A stretch of DNA of 64,000 nt, taken from the NCBI RefSeq assembly GCF_029633825.1, contig NZ_CP090640.1, positions 2,170,001 to 2,234,000 of the forward strand. The letters are read 5' to 3'. Within the stretch, counting starts at the first letter, position 1. Every line of letters starts with the position of its first letter. A program made the position numbers and the translations under genes. Source of the DNA: Burkholderia contaminans. GTDB taxonomy: Bacteria > Pseudomonadota > Gammaproteobacteria > Burkholderiales > Burkholderiaceae. Below the pieces are notes generated by a model that searched no databases, was not told where the DNA came from, and saw only the letters and a program-made list of their open reading frames with translations. Of this stretch, positions 9,595 to 18,620 are shown one piece after another.

Positions 9595-10389
9595 ATGCAA
9601 CGACGCTTCATGCTGAAATTCGCGGCGGCACTGGGCGCGGCCGCGCTGTTCGCGGGCGCACACGCGCAGGCCGAAACCATCAAGGTGGGCGTGACGGGCG
9701 GGCCGCACGCGCAGATCATGGAAGCGGTGAAGAAGGTCGCGGCGAAGAGCGGCCTCGACATCCGCATCGTCGAATTCTCGGATTACGTGCAGCCGAACGC
9801 CGCGCTCGCGTCGGGCGACCTCGACGCGAACAGCTACCAGCACGATCCGTATCTGCAGGCACAGGTGAAGGACCGCGGCTACAAGCTGATCAAGGTCGCG
9901 GATACCGTCACGTTCCCGATGGGCATCTATTCGAAGCGGGTGAAGTCGCTGGCCGAACTGAAGCCGGGCGCGCGCATCGCGGTCCCGAACGATCCGACCA
10001 ACGGCGGCCGTGCGCTGCTGTTGCTGCAGAAGCAGGGCCTGCTGAAGCTGCGCGCCGACGCAGGGCTGAAGGCGACGCCGCTCGATATCGTCGACAATCC
10101 GCGCAAGCTGAAGATCGTCGAACTCGATGCGGCGCAGATTCCGCGCTCGCTCGGTGACGTCGACGCGGCCGCGATCAATACCAACTACGCGATGGAAGCG
10201 GGGTTGAAACCGAAACAGGACGCGATCGCGATCGAGGGCCCGAGCGGCCCGTATGCGAACATCCTCGCGATCCGCGACGCGGACCGGAACAAGCCGTGGG
10301 TCGCGAAACTGGTCGCGGCCTACCATTCGGCCGAGGTGAAGCAATTCATCGAAGGCAAGTTCGGCGGCGCGGTCATCGCCGCCTGGTAA
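9595..10389 (+). CDS. metQ: Methionine-binding periplasmic protein of the MetNIQ importer
   Basis: Captures methionine in the periplasm and delivers it to MetI. The 264-residue protein has a signal peptide (MLKFAAALGAAALFAGAHAQA) and the NLPA domain beginning ETIKVGVTGGPHA, with family motifs ANSYQHDPYL and NTNYAMEAGL. Unlike E. coli MetQ and NlpA lipoproteins it contains no cysteine at all, so it cannot be lipid-anchored and should be a soluble periplasmic protein. Downstream of metI by 29 bases, with GGGGACACTCG before the ATG; a terminator follows, closing the metNIQ operon. Confidence 0.93.
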   Translation: MQRRFMLKFAAALGAAALFAGAHAQAETIKVGVTGGPHAQIMEAVKKVAAKSGLDIRIVEFSDYVQPNAALASGDLDANSYQHDPYLQAQVKDRGYKLIKVADTVTFPMGIYSKRVKSLAELKPGARIAVPNDPTNGGRALLLLQKQGLLKLRADAGLKATPLDIVDNPRKLKIVELDAAQIPRSLGDVDAAAINTNYAMEAGLKPKQDAIAIEGPSGPYANILAIRDADRNKPWVAKLVAAYHSAEVKQFIEGKFGGAVIAAW

Positions 10390-10433
10390 CAGGCGAAGCA
10401 CGAGGCGCCCGGCGCGATTAGAGTCGATGATCG

Positions 10434-10467
10434 AAAACCCGGGCTTTGCGTCCGGGTTTTTTCTCTT
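10434..10467 (+). terminator. Rho-independent terminator of metNIQ
   Basis: AAAACCCGG paired with CCGGGTTTT around a nine-base loop, followed by a T-rich tract. Confidence 0.85.
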
Positions 10468-10472
10468 TTAAA

Positions 10473-10492
10473 ATAGAACGACCGTTCGCTAT
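10473..10492 (+). promoter_or_regulatory. Candidate TetR-type operator upstream of etfBA
   Basis: GAACG-AC-CGTTC (10476-10487) is a 12-base inverted repeat with half-sites and spacing like those bound by TetR-family repressors of fatty-acid and branched-chain catabolism in betaproteobacteria. It lies about 130 bases before etfB. A possible promoter follows (TTGGCG 10495-10500, TATCCT 10517-10522), and a further -10-like TATAAA is at 10574. The regulator's identity is inference. Confidence 0.35.
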
Positions 10493-10617
10493 CATTGGCG
10501 CGTCGCCAAGAAGCGGTATCCTCGACAACCACGAAGGTTGGGTCCGCTTGGCCGCGCAGTCATGAGGCCTCGCTATAAAATGGCCTCTGGTCGTATTCGT
10601 AACTTTGGAGCGTGTGC

Positions 10618-11367
10618 ATGAAAATCCTGGTGCCAGTGAAAAGAGTGGTCGATTACAACGTGAAGGTCCGCGTGAAGTCGGACAACACGGGTGTCGACAT
10701 CGCGAACGTGAAGATGTCGATGAACCCGTTCGACGAGATCGCGGTGGAAGAAGCGGTGCGCCTGAAGGAAGCGGGCGTCGCGACCGAAGTGATCGCGGTG
10801 TCGGTCGGCGTCGCGCAAGCGCAGGAAACGCTGCGTACGGCGCTGGCGATCGGTGCGGATCGCGCGATCCTCGTCGAGTCGAACGATGGCGTCGAGCCGC
10901 TGGGCGTCGCGAAGATCCTGAAGGCGCTGGTCGACAAGGAACAGCCGCAACTGGTGATCCTCGGCAAGCAGGCGATCGACGACGATTCGAACCAGACTGG
11001 CCAGATGCTGGCGGCGCTGGCAGGCCTGCCGCAAGCGACGTTCGCATCGAAGGTGACGATCGCCGACGGCCGTGCGACCGTCGCACGCGAAGTCGACGGC
11101 GGCGCGGAAACGCTGTCGCTTCAATTGCCCGCCGTCATCACCACGGATCTGCGCCTGAACGAGCCGCGCTACGTGACGCTGCCGAACATCATGAAGGCGA
11201 AGAAGAAGCCGCTCGAGACCGTGAAGCCGGAAGACCTGGGCGTGGACGTTGCGCCGCGTCTGAAGACGCTGAAGGTGGTCGAGCCGCCGAAGCGCGCAGC
11301 CGGCGTGAAGGTGCCGGACGTGAAGACGCTGGTCGAGAAGCTGAAGACCGAAGCCAAGGTGCTGTAA
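10618..11367 (+). CDS. etfB: Electron transfer flavoprotein beta subunit
   Basis: With EtfA forms the FAD/AMP-containing soluble carrier that takes electrons from acyl-CoA and other dehydrogenases and passes them to ETF-ubiquinone oxidoreductase. The 249-residue product starts [14 protein letters not shown] and carries the ETF-beta signature region around [16 protein letters not shown] and the AMP-site segment [15 protein letters not shown]. Start at 10618 follows TTTGGAGCGTGTGC; an in-frame start six bases earlier is less likely. No acyl-CoA dehydrogenase lies within the window downstream, since etfA is followed by a terminator. Confidence 0.96.
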   Translation: MKILVPVKRVVDYNVKVRVKSDNTGVDIANVKMSMNPFDEIAVEEAVRLKEAGVATEVIAVSVGVAQAQETLRTALAIGADRAILVESNDGVEPLGVAKILKALVDKEQPQLVILGKQAIDDDSNQTGQMLAALAGLPQATFASKVTIADGRATVAREVDGGAETLSLQLPAVITTDLRLNEPRYVTLPNIMKAKKKPLETVKPEDLGVDVAPRLKTLKVVEPPKRAAGVKVPDVKTLVEKLKTEAKVL

Positions 11368-11383
11368 GAGGGAGCGGAAAGAA

Positions 11384-12319
11384 ATGACGATTCTGGTGAT
11401 TGCAGAACACGACAACGCGTCGATCAAGGCCGCGACGCTGAACACGGTGGCGGCGGCAGCGAAGATTGGCGGTGACATTCACGTGCTGGTCGCGGGCCAC
11501 AATGCGCAAGCGGCTGCTGACGCAGCAGCGAAGATCGCAGGTGTGTCGAAGGTCCTCCTGGCCGACGCACCGCAACTCGAAGCGGGCCTGGCGGAAAACG
11601 TCGAAGCGACCGCGTTGAACATCGCGAAGGACTACTCGCACATCCTCGCGCCGGCGACGGCCTACGGCAAGAACATCGCCCCGCGTATCGCCGCGAAGCT
11701 GGACGTCGCGCAGATCTCGGACATCACGGCGGTCGATTCGGCCGACACGTTCGAGCGCCCGATCTACGCGGGCAACGCGATCGCGACGGTGCAGTCGAGC
11801 GATCCGATCAAGGTCATCACGGTGCGTGCGACGGGTTTCGATCCGGTGGCATCGGAAGGCGGCAGCGGGTCGGTCGAGAAGATCGACGCGGCGGCCGATG
11901 CCGGCAAGTCGCAGTTCGTGAGCCGTGAAGTGACGAAGCTGGACCGTCCGGAACTCACGAGCGCAAGCATCATCGTGTCGGGCGGCCGTGGTCTGGGCAG
12001 CGGCGAGAACTACACGAAGGTGCTGGAGCCGTTGGCGGACAAGCTGTCGGCAGCACTGGGCGCCTCGCGTGCCGCAGTCGACGCAGGCTACGTGCCGAAC
12101 GACTATCAGGTCGGCCAGACCGGCAAGATCGTCGCACCGCAGCTGTACATCGCGGTCGGCATCTCGGGTGCGATCCAGCACCTGGCCGGCATGAAGGATT
12201 CGAAGGTGATCGTTGCGATCAACAAGGATCCGGAAGCACCGATCTTCAGCGTGGCCGACTACGGCCTCGTCGGCGATCTGTTCGCACTCGTGCCGGAGCT
12301 CGTGGCCGAGCTCGGCTGA
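11384..12319 (+). CDS. etfA: Electron transfer flavoprotein alpha subunit
   Basis: FAD-binding subunit of ETF. The 311-residue protein has the N-terminal nucleotide-fold domain ([10 protein letters not shown]) and the C-terminal FAD domain with the family signature [20 protein letters not shown] and the following [15 protein letters not shown]. Length is standard. It is 16 bases downstream of etfB with GGAGCGGAAAGAA before the ATG, so the pair is one operon. Confidence 0.96.
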   Translation: MTILVIAEHDNASIKAATLNTVAAAAKIGGDIHVLVAGHNAQAAADAAAKIAGVSKVLLADAPQLEAGLAENVEATALNIAKDYSHILAPATAYGKNIAPRIAAKLDVAQISDITAVDSADTFERPIYAGNAIATVQSSDPIKVITVRATGFDPVASEGGSGSVEKIDAAADAGKSQFVSREVTKLDRPELTSASIIVSGGRGLGSGENYTKVLEPLADKLSAALGASRAAVDAGYVPNDYQVGQTGKIVAPQLYIAVGISGAIQHLAGMKDSKVIVAINKDPEAPIFSVADYGLVGDLFALVPELVAELG

Positions 12320-12356
12320 GGCAGTGTGATGCTTCAGCGGTAAGCACACGAGAAGA

Positions 12357-12382
12357 GGGGCGCGGCGAGCGCCCCTTTTTTT
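12357..12382 (+). terminator. Rho-independent terminator of etfBA
   Basis: GGGGCGC, loop GGCGA, GCGCCCC, followed by seven T. Confidence 0.88.
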
Positions 12383-12462
12383 CGCCGTCGACAGAAGGGG
12401 AAGAGGGTGACACCTCATGAACCATCACGCCCGTGACCGGCACGACGACGATTCGATGAAAT

Positions 12463-12486
12463 GAAAAAGGCGCCCCGAAGGGCGCC
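12463..12486 (-). terminator. Rho-independent terminator of dadA
   Basis: Read on the minus strand: GGCGCCC, TTCG tetraloop, GGGCGCC, then five T. It lies about 46 bases past the dadA stop codon. Confidence 0.8.
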
Positions 12487-12532
12487 GTCCTATTTGATGC
12501 CGGCCGCCTGCATGGCTACGGCCTGCGTCGGC

Positions 12533-13819
12533 TTATGCGTATGCCGGGCGCGTCTGGCCGGCCACGTCTTTCAGGTAGCGATGCACCGACAGGTCGTCGG
12601 CCTGGATCGCCGGCATCTTGCCCGAGATCAGGTCTGCGAGCAGCTGGCCCGAACCGCACGACATCGTCCAGCCGAGCGTGCCGTGGCCGGTGTTCAGGAA
12701 CAGGTTCGACACCGGCGTGCGGCCGACGATCGGCGTGCCGTCCGGCGTCATCGGGCGCAGGCCCGTCCAGAACGTTGCCTTCGACGTGTCGCCGCCCCCC
12801 GGGAACAGGTCGTTCACGCACATTTCGAGCGTTTCGCGGCGCGCGGCGCGCAGCTTCTTGTCGAAGCCGACGATTTCCGCCATGCCGCCGACGCGGATGC
12901 GCTGGTCGAAACGCGTGATCGCGATCTTGTAGGTCTCGTCGAGCACGGTCGACACGGGCGCGGCCGCTTCGTTGACGATCGGCGCGGTGATCGAATACCC
13001 CTTCAGCGGATAGACGGGGATCTTCATCAGGTTCGAGATGAGGCTGGTCGAGTACGAGCCGAGCGCGACGACGTACGCGTCCGCGCGCACCGTCTCGCTG
13101 CCGCACTGCACGCCGGCGATCTTGCCGCCGGCGATCGCGAGCGCGTCGATCGGCGTGTTGTAGCGGAACTTCACGCCAAGCGATTCGGCGAGCGCTGCAA
13201 GGCGCGTCGTGAACAGCTGGCAGTCGCCCGTTTCGTCACCCGGCAGGCGCAGGCCGCCCGTCAGCTTGTGCGAGACGGCGGCAAGCGCCGGTTCGGCTTT
13301 CTTCAGGTCGGCCGGGGAAAGCAGTTCGAACGGCACGTTCGCTTCCTGCAGGACGGCGATGTCCTTCGCCGCGCCGTCGAGTTGCTGCTGCGTGCGGAAA
13401 AGTTGCAGCGTGCCGCCCGTGCGGCCTTCGTACTGGATGCCGGTGTCGGCGCGCAATGCCTGCAGGCAGTCGCGGCTGTATTCGGCGAGGCGAACCATGC
13501 GCCCCTTGTTGACCGCGTAGCGCTCGGCCGTGCAGTTGCGCAGCATCTGATACATCCACTGGAGCTGGAAGCGCGTGCCGTCGAGGCGAATCGCGAGCGG
13601 CGCGTGTTTTTCGAACATCCACTTGACGGCCTTCAGCGGCACGCCGGGTGCAGCCCACGGCGCGGCATAGCCGGGGGAGATCTGGCCTGCGTTCGCGAAG
13701 CTCGTCTCGAGCGCCGGGCCGGCTTCCCGGTCGATCACCGTGACTTCATGGCCGGCGCGCGCGAGGTAATACGCGCTTGCCACGCCCACCACACCGCTGC
13801 CCAGAATGACGACTCGCAT
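12533..13819 (-). CDS. dadA: D-amino acid dehydrogenase small subunit
   Basis: Membrane-associated FAD enzyme that deaminates D-alanine and other D-amino acids, passing electrons to the respiratory chain. The 428-residue product has the N-terminal FAD-binding GSGVVG (residues 7-12), an ATG-like VDRE nucleotide segment, and the DAO fold C-terminus with [16 protein letters not shown]. Start MRVVILGSG at 13819 is the family start. It is divergent from an Lrp/AsnC regulator, the arrangement expected for Lrp-controlled alanine catabolism; the alanine racemase gene (dadX) is not in the window. Confidence 0.94.
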   Translation of the reverse strand: MRVVILGSGVVGVASAYYLARAGHEVTVIDREAGPALETSFANAGQISPGYAAPWAAPGVPLKAVKWMFEKHAPLAIRLDGTRFQLQWMYQMLRNCTAERYAVNKGRMVRLAEYSRDCLQALRADTGIQYEGRTGGTLQLFRTQQQLDGAAKDIAVLQEANVPFELLSPADLKKAEPALAAVSHKLTGGLRLPGDETGDCQLFTTRLAALAESLGVKFRYNTPIDALAIAGGKIAGVQCGSETVRADAYVVALGSYSTSLISNLMKIPVYPLKGYSITAPIVNEAAAPVSTVLDETYKIAITRFDQRIRVGGMAEIVGFDKKLRAARRETLEMCVNDLFPGGGDTSKATFWTGLRPMTPDGTPIVGRTPVSNLFLNTGHGTLGWTMSCGSGQLLADLISGKMPAIQADDLSVHRYLKDVAGQTRPAYA

Positions 13820-13964
13820 AGCTGCTCCAGATGGAAGGGACCAGATCGAGGCCGGGCGCACCTGCGTCTCCGTGTAACCTCTAGCTGATCTAGTTTTTTG
13901 CGCTATGGTATTGTCGAATGTGTAGGTTTTGTTATCGTATTTTTCAGGTTTTCAGCATAAACAA

Positions 13965-14453
13965 ATGAGAACGCAACGTCAGCCCGTACGCTCGCTCGAC
14001 AAGCTCGACCGACGCATCCTGAAACTGCTCCAGGACGACGGCCGGATGGCGATGAAAGACCTTGCGGAACAGGTTGGACTGACCGTCACGCCGTGTATCG
14101 AGCGTGTGCGGCGCATGGAGCGCGACGGCGTGATCACCGGCTATCACGCGCGGGTCGACCCGCACCAGCTGGATGCCGCGCTGCTGGTGTTCGTCGAGAT
14201 CACGCTCGGCCACAAGGGCGGCAACATGTTCGAGCAGTTCCGCCGGGAAGTGATGAAGATCGACGAGGTGCTCGAGTGTCATCTCGTGTCCGGCGATTTC
14301 GACTACCTGATCAAGGCGCGGATCGGTGAGATGGCCGACTACCGGAAGCTGCTCGGCGACATCCTGCTGCAGTTGCCCGGCGCCGTGCAGTCGAAGAGCT
14401 ATGTCGTGATGGAGGAAATCAAGGAGACGCTGACGATCGCCGTGGGCGACTGA
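13965..14453 (+). CDS. Lrp/AsnC family transcriptional regulator (probable dadA regulator)
   Basis: A 162-residue regulator: N-terminal winged HTH (LDKLDRRILKLLQDDGRMAM through the recognition helix near VTPCIERVRRME), hinge, and C-terminal RAM/ACT ligand domain with the EVLECHLVSGDFDYLIKAR segment typical of Lrp. Start MRTQRQPVRSLDKLD fits Lrp proteins, whereas the open frame runs 12 codons further up. Divergent from dadA over about 145 AT-richer bases, so it most likely controls dadA in response to alanine and may be the global Lrp orthologue. The specific role is inferred from position. Confidence 0.85.
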   Translation: MRTQRQPVRSLDKLDRRILKLLQDDGRMAMKDLAEQVGLTVTPCIERVRRMERDGVITGYHARVDPHQLDAALLVFVEITLGHKGGNMFEQFRREVMKIDEVLECHLVSGDFDYLIKARIGEMADYRKLLGDILLQLPGAVQSKSYVVMEEIKETLTIAVGD

Positions 14454-14491
14454 CGTGCCTGCGGCGGGCCGTCGGGCCCTTTATCCCGCCC

Positions 14492-14538
14492 TTGGCATGC
14501 TGCACCCAATACTGTATAAATATACAGTATTGGGTGCA
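14492..14538 (+). promoter_or_regulatory. LexA (SOS) box overlapping a sigma-70 promoter
   Basis: A perfect 38-base palindrome (14501-14538: 18-base arms around AA) contains TACTGT-N8-ACAGTA (14510-14529), a match to the gammaproteobacterial-type LexA box CTGT-N8-ACAG. It covers the -10 TATAAA (14515-14520) of a promoter whose -35 TTGGCA (14492-14497) is spaced 17 bases away, so LexA binding would occlude RNA polymerase. The transcript would be the downstream radical SAM gene. Confidence 0.82.
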
Positions 14539-14555
14539 GGCGAATGGGTGGGCAC

Positions 14556-15725
14556 ATGGACGATCGGTCCGACAACGAATTTCCGGTAGCGCCGCCCGCG
14601 CCCCGCAAGGGGCGCGGTGCGGTCGACAACCTGCAGGGGCGATACGAAATCGCGCAGCGCGAAGCGGTCGACGACGGCTGGACACACGAGTCCGACAATG
14701 CCGACTTCCCCGCGCCGCTGCGCACGCAGGTCTTCGAGGAGCGCGCGAAGAGCATCCTGACGCACAACCAGTCGCCCGACATTCCATTCAGCGTATCGCT
14801 CAATCCATATCGCGGCTGCGAGCACGGCTGCATCTACTGCTTCGCGCGGCCGACGCACAGCTATCTCGGCCTGTCGCCGGGGCTCGATTTCGAAAGTCGC
14901 ATCTATGCGAAGGTCAATGCAGCCGAACTGCTCGAGCGCGAGATCTCGCGCAAGCGTTACGTTCCGGAGCCGATCGCGCTCGGCGTCAACACCGACGCAT
15001 ACCAGCCGGTCGAGCGTGACCTTCGCATCACGCGCAGCGTGATCCAGGTGATGCACGATCGCGGGTTGCCGTTCGCGGCGATCACGAAGTCGTCGCTGAT
15101 CGAACGCGATCTCGACCTGCTCGCGCCAATGGCCGAACGCGGGCAGGTGATGGCGGCGGTCACGATCACGACGCTCGATGCCGATCTTGCGCGCACGCTC
15201 GAGCCGCGCGCGGCAACGCCGGCGCGGCGGTTGCGCACGATTCGTGCGCTGAGCGAGGCGGGTGTGCCGGTCGGCGTGAGCATCGCACCGGTGATTCCGT
15301 TCGTCACCGAGCCCGACATGGAGCGCGTGCTCGAGGCGTGTGCGGAAGCCGGCGCGACGCATGCGAGCTACATCATCCTGAGGCTGCCGTGGGAAGTCGC
15401 GCCGCTGTTCAAGAACTGGCTTGCCGCGCATTTTCCCGATCGCGCGGAGCGTGTGATGAACCGCGTGCGCGACATGCGCGGCGGTAAAGACTACGACTCG
15501 GATTTCTCGAAACGGATGAAGGGCGAGGGGATCTGGGCCGACTTGCTGCGGCAGCGCTTCCGCCAGGCCGTCAGGCGGCTCGGGCTGAACGAGCGCACGA
15601 ACGGGATTCTCGATCTGTCGCAGTTTCGCGGCGCGCCGGCCACCGCGGCGCCGCGTGTTGCTGTTCGTTCAGCTGCGGCGCGGTCGACGCAGACGCGTGA
15701 CGACACGCAATTGAATCTGTTCTGA
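14556..15725 (+). CDS. SOS-controlled radical SAM protein (PA0069 family)
   Basis: A 389-residue radical SAM enzyme with the [4Fe-4S] motif RGCEHGCIYC (Cys 88, 92, 95) in a TIM-barrel-like core. It belongs to the PA0069/Rv2578c group, distantly related to spore photoproduct lyase (SplB); its reaction is not known. Asp/Pro-rich N-terminus contains PRKGRGAVDNLQGRYE, conserved in the group. ATG 14556 follows GGGTGGGCAC; ATG 14544 is an in-frame alternative adding four residues. The upstream LexA box places it in the SOS response, so a DNA-damage role is a reasonable inference. Stands alone between the Lrp gene and a convergent membrane-protein gene. Confidence 0.88.
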   Translation: MDDRSDNEFPVAPPAPRKGRGAVDNLQGRYEIAQREAVDDGWTHESDNADFPAPLRTQVFEERAKSILTHNQSPDIPFSVSLNPYRGCEHGCIYCFARPTHSYLGLSPGLDFESRIYAKVNAAELLEREISRKRYVPEPIALGVNTDAYQPVERDLRITRSVIQVMHDRGLPFAAITKSSLIERDLDLLAPMAERGQVMAAVTITTLDADLARTLEPRAATPARRLRTIRALSEAGVPVGVSIAPVIPFVTEPDMERVLEACAEAGATHASYIILRLPWEVAPLFKNWLAAHFPDRAERVMNRVRDMRGGKDYDSDFSKRMKGEGIWADLLRQRFRQAVRRLGLNERTNGILDLSQFRGAPATAAPRVAVRSAAARSTQTRDDTQLNLF

Positions 15726-15774
15726 CCGGCTTGCCAAACCGGCGCAGGGCGCCGGTGTGTAGCGGCCGTTGCCC

Positions 15775-16242
15775 TTACTGCGAAATCTGCTTGGCTGCTT
15801 CGACCTGCGACTCGAAGTACGTCTGGAACGACAGCGCGAGTGCGGTCATCAGCAGGAATGCGCCGATCAGCAGCGAGAAGATCACCACGAAGATTACGGT
15901 CCAGCCCGACTTGCTGTGCTTGCCCGTTTCCGCGTTGAATTGCGCGTCCCATTTTTCGTCGGGGCGCAGCCCGTAGACGAGCGCGGCGAGAAACGCTGCC
16001 AGCAGCGAGATCGCACCGGGAACGGCAAGCCACCAGCCGAGGCCCGCGCTGCGCTGGGTTGCGGCGAGCAGGAGGAAGCCCGGGATGCCGACGATCGTCG
16101 CGAGCAGGTGAGCCCAGCCGAACACGTCGCGGAATCCATACAGGTAGAAGCGGTGCGCGCCGAGCGATCCGAACAGGAACGCGAGGGCGGCGGTGAGCGT
16201 CTTGGAGCGAAAGCGGCGGGACGGTGCGGTGCTGCTGGACAT
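15775..16242 (-). CDS. TM2-domain integral membrane protein
   Basis: A 155-residue inner-membrane protein of unknown function. The N-terminal part has the TM2 domain pattern: FLFGSLGAHRFYLYG with the conserved Gly-x-His-Arg-Phe-Tyr, followed by a second transmembrane segment. A further hydrophobic pair follows (about residues 70-90) and a C-terminal segment (VIFVVIFSLLIGAFLLM). Start MSSSTAPSRRFRSKT at 16242; the open frame extends further upstream without support. It precedes nothing in obvious operon and is convergent with the radical SAM gene. Confidence 0.75.
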   Translation of the reverse strand: MSSSTAPSRRFRSKTLTAALAFLFGSLGAHRFYLYGFRDVFGWAHLLATIVGIPGFLLLAATQRSAGLGWWLAVPGAISLLAAFLAALVYGLRPDEKWDAQFNAETGKHSKSGWTVIFVVIFSLLIGAFLLMTALALSFQTYFESQVEAAKQISQ

Positions 16243-16351
16243 GGATGGCGGCGTATTGTCGTTGGCATGGGCGGCCGGCGGGCCGGCGCGGGCGCGCGGC
16301 CCGGCACGCATTCTACGATGCCCGGTCGGGCCCGGTCACCCCTGTCCTGCG

Positions 16352-17491
16352 TCAAGGTGCCGCATAGGTCACGCGGTAGATCGCACCCGCGTAGTCGTCG
16401 CTGACGAGCAGCGAGCCGTCCGGCAGCGGTAGCACGTCGGCGGGGCGTCCCCACACCGTGCCGTCGGGGCGCAGCCAGCCCGTGACGAACGGGGTCTGGC
16501 GTGCCTGGCTGCCGTCCGCCGAGACGACGACGCGCATCACGCGGTAGCCGACCTTCGTGCTGCGATTCCACGAGCCGTGTTCGGCGATGAAGACGTTATT
16601 GCGATATGACGCCGGAAACATCGACCCTGAATAGAAGCGCATGCCGAGTGCTGCGACGTGTGCGCCGAGTTTCAATACGGGCGGCACATAGCGGCGGCAT
16701 ACGTCGGCGCCACCGTATTCGGGGTCGGGCGTGTCGCCGCCATGGCAATACGGGAAGCCGAAGTCGAGGCCGGCGCGCGGTGCGCGGTTCAGCTTGTCGT
16801 CGGGCACGTCGTCACCCATCATGTCGCGCCCGTTGTCGGTAAACCAGAGCTCGCCCGAATCGGGGTGCCATGCGAAGCCGACCGTATTGCGTACGCCGCG
16901 GGCGACAACCTCGCTCCCGCTGCCGTCCGTCTTCATGCGTGCGATGATCGCGTAGCGGCTGCGATCGGCGAGACAGACGTTGCACGGTGCGCCGGTCGGC
17001 ACATATAGCTTGCCGTCGGGGCCGAACGCGATGAATTTCCAGCCGTGATGGTGTTCGGTCGGCAGCGCGTCGGTGACGACGACGGGTGCGGGCGGTGTGG
17101 CAAGCCGATCGTCGATGTGATCGAGGCGCAGGATGCGTGAGACGGCGGATATATAGAGTGCGCCGTCACGGTAGGCGACACCGACCGGCATGTCGAGCCC
17201 GGAAGCGATCACATGGCGCGCGCTGATCCGGCCCTCATGCATCACGAGCGCATGCACGCGGCCTTCCCGGGTGCCGACATACAGAATGCCGCGCGGCGAC
17301 CACGCCATTTCGCGTGCGGTCGGTACCGCGTCGGCCAGCACTTCGACGTGGAAGCCGGGCGGCACGACCAGTTCGCCCACCGGCAACGGCGCGGCAAGCG
17401 CCGGTGCGGACACGAGGCAGGCAAGGCCGGCAAGCAGCGCCGCGAAACGGTGCTGCGCGCGGCGCATCGAAGCGGCGCGAAGGGGCGACAT
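16352..17491 (-). CDS. PQQ-dependent aldose/sorbosone dehydrogenase-like periplasmic protein
   Basis: A 379-residue exported protein with the soluble glucose/L-sorbosone dehydrogenase six-bladed beta-propeller. It has a signal peptide ([20 protein letters not shown]) and blade motifs such as [25 protein letters not shown] and HGSWNRS. PQQ is the usual cofactor and sugars the usual substrate in this family, but neither is certain here; no PQQ synthesis gene is nearby. Start set at 17491 ([11 protein letters not shown]), with 17467 as an alternative. It is divergent from the rpsP operon. Confidence 0.82.
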
Positions 17492-17569
17492 GGCGGTGTG
17501 GAACGTCCCGGACACGACGATTGTATGCCCGGCGGACAGGCCGCCTCCCGATTTTTTACGCGTAAGTGT

Positions 17570-17598
17570 TTGTTGTACCTCTGGTTTCCGGCTATAAT
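17570..17598 (+). promoter_or_regulatory. Promoter of the rpsP-rimM-trmD-rplS operon
   Basis: -35 TTGTTG (17570-17575), 17-base spacer, perfect -10 TATAAT (17593-17598), about 47 bases before the rpsP ATG. Confidence 0.78.
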
Positions 17599-17644
17599 CG
17601 CGTGTTTCAGTAGTTTCGAACCCGGTTTTCCCGAAGGACATCAT

Positions 17645-17899
17645 ATGGTTATCATCCGTCTGGCTCGTGGCGGCTCGAAGAAGCGCCCGTTCTACAACAT
17701 CGTTGCTACCGATTCGCGCAACCGTCGTGACGGCCGCTTCATCGAGCGCGTCGGCTTCTACAACCCGGTCGCTACGAAGGGCGAATCGCTGCGTATCGCT
17801 CAGGATCGCCTGACGTACTGGCAAGGTGTTGGCGCGCAACTGTCGCCGACCGTCCAGCGTCTCGTGAAGGAAGCGCAAAAGGCGCAACCGGCTGCCTAA
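17645..17899 (+). CDS. rpsP: 30S ribosomal protein S16
   Basis: An 84-residue S16, binding 16S rRNA in the 30S body. It starts [20 protein letters not shown] and has [12 protein letters not shown], both diagnostic of S16. GAAGGACATCAT precedes the ATG. First gene of the conserved rpsP-rimM-trmD-rplS operon with a strong promoter just upstream; spacing to rimM is 42 bases. Confidence 0.98.
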
Positions 17900-17941
17900 C
17901 ATGGCACGGTGTGCCGGTCGTGCCGGCTGTGAGGTGAATTA

Positions 17942-18619
17942 ATGGCGGGTCACGATTCCGGTAATGCAAGGCGCGGGCGTGCGTCGTTTGGCGCATTCGT
18001 CCGCAAGCCGGTCGAACGCGACGCTGTCGCGAACGCCGGTCAGGCTGCCGAGCAGGGCAGTCTCGAAGTGGCGCAAGCCTGGCCCGACGATGCCGTCGAG
18101 GTCGGAGCGGTGGTCGACGCCTATGGCCTGAAGGGTTGGGTCAAGGTGGCGACGCATGCCGACGCCGGCCGCGGCGGCGATGCGCTGCTCAAGGCGCGCC
18201 ACTGGTGGCTGGAACGCGGTGCGGAGCGGCTTTCCGTCCGCATCATGCAGTCGAAGGCGCACAGCGACACCGTCGTTGCGCAACCCGCGGGCGTCAGCGA
18301 CCGCGATGCCGCGTACGCTATGCGCGGCTTTCGCGTGTTCGTCCGCCGGGAAGATTTCCCGGCACTGGCCGCGGACGAATTCTATTGGGTCGACCTGATC
18401 GGTCTCGACGTCGTCAACGAGCAATCGGTGGCACTCGGGAAGGTGAGCGGGATGATCGACAATGGCGTGCATTCGATCATGCGTGTCGAGTATCCGGCGA
18501 CCGGCAAAGACGGTCAGCCGACCACCGACGAGCGGTTGATTCCGTTCGTCGGCGTATACGTCAAAACGGTGGATCAGGCGGCGCGTCGCATCGTCGTCGA
18601 CTGGGAAGCCGATTACTGA
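17942..18619 (+). CDS. rimM: 16S rRNA processing/maturation protein RimM
   Basis: Assembly factor that binds S19 and helps mature the 30S head. The 225-residue protein is longer than E. coli RimM (182) because of an Arg/Ala-rich N-terminal extension of about 50 residues before the conserved [18 protein letters not shown] start of the RimM domain; this is common in Burkholderia. C-terminal PRC-barrel-like part has [11 protein letters not shown] and [13 protein letters not shown]. Start at ATG 17942 keeps the extension; a shorter start cannot be excluded. Second gene of the rpsP operon, and its stop is 1 base from the trmD ATG. Confidence 0.94.
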   Translation: MAGHDSGNARRGRASFGAFVRKPVERDAVANAGQAAEQGSLEVAQAWPDDAVEVGAVVDAYGLKGWVKVATHADAGRGGDALLKARHWWLERGAERLSVRIMQSKAHSDTVVAQPAGVSDRDAAYAMRGFRVFVRREDFPALAADEFYWVDLIGLDVVNEQSVALGKVSGMIDNGVHSIMRVEYPATGKDGQPTTDERLIPFVGVYVKTVDQAARRIVVDWEADY

Positions 18620-18620
18620 A

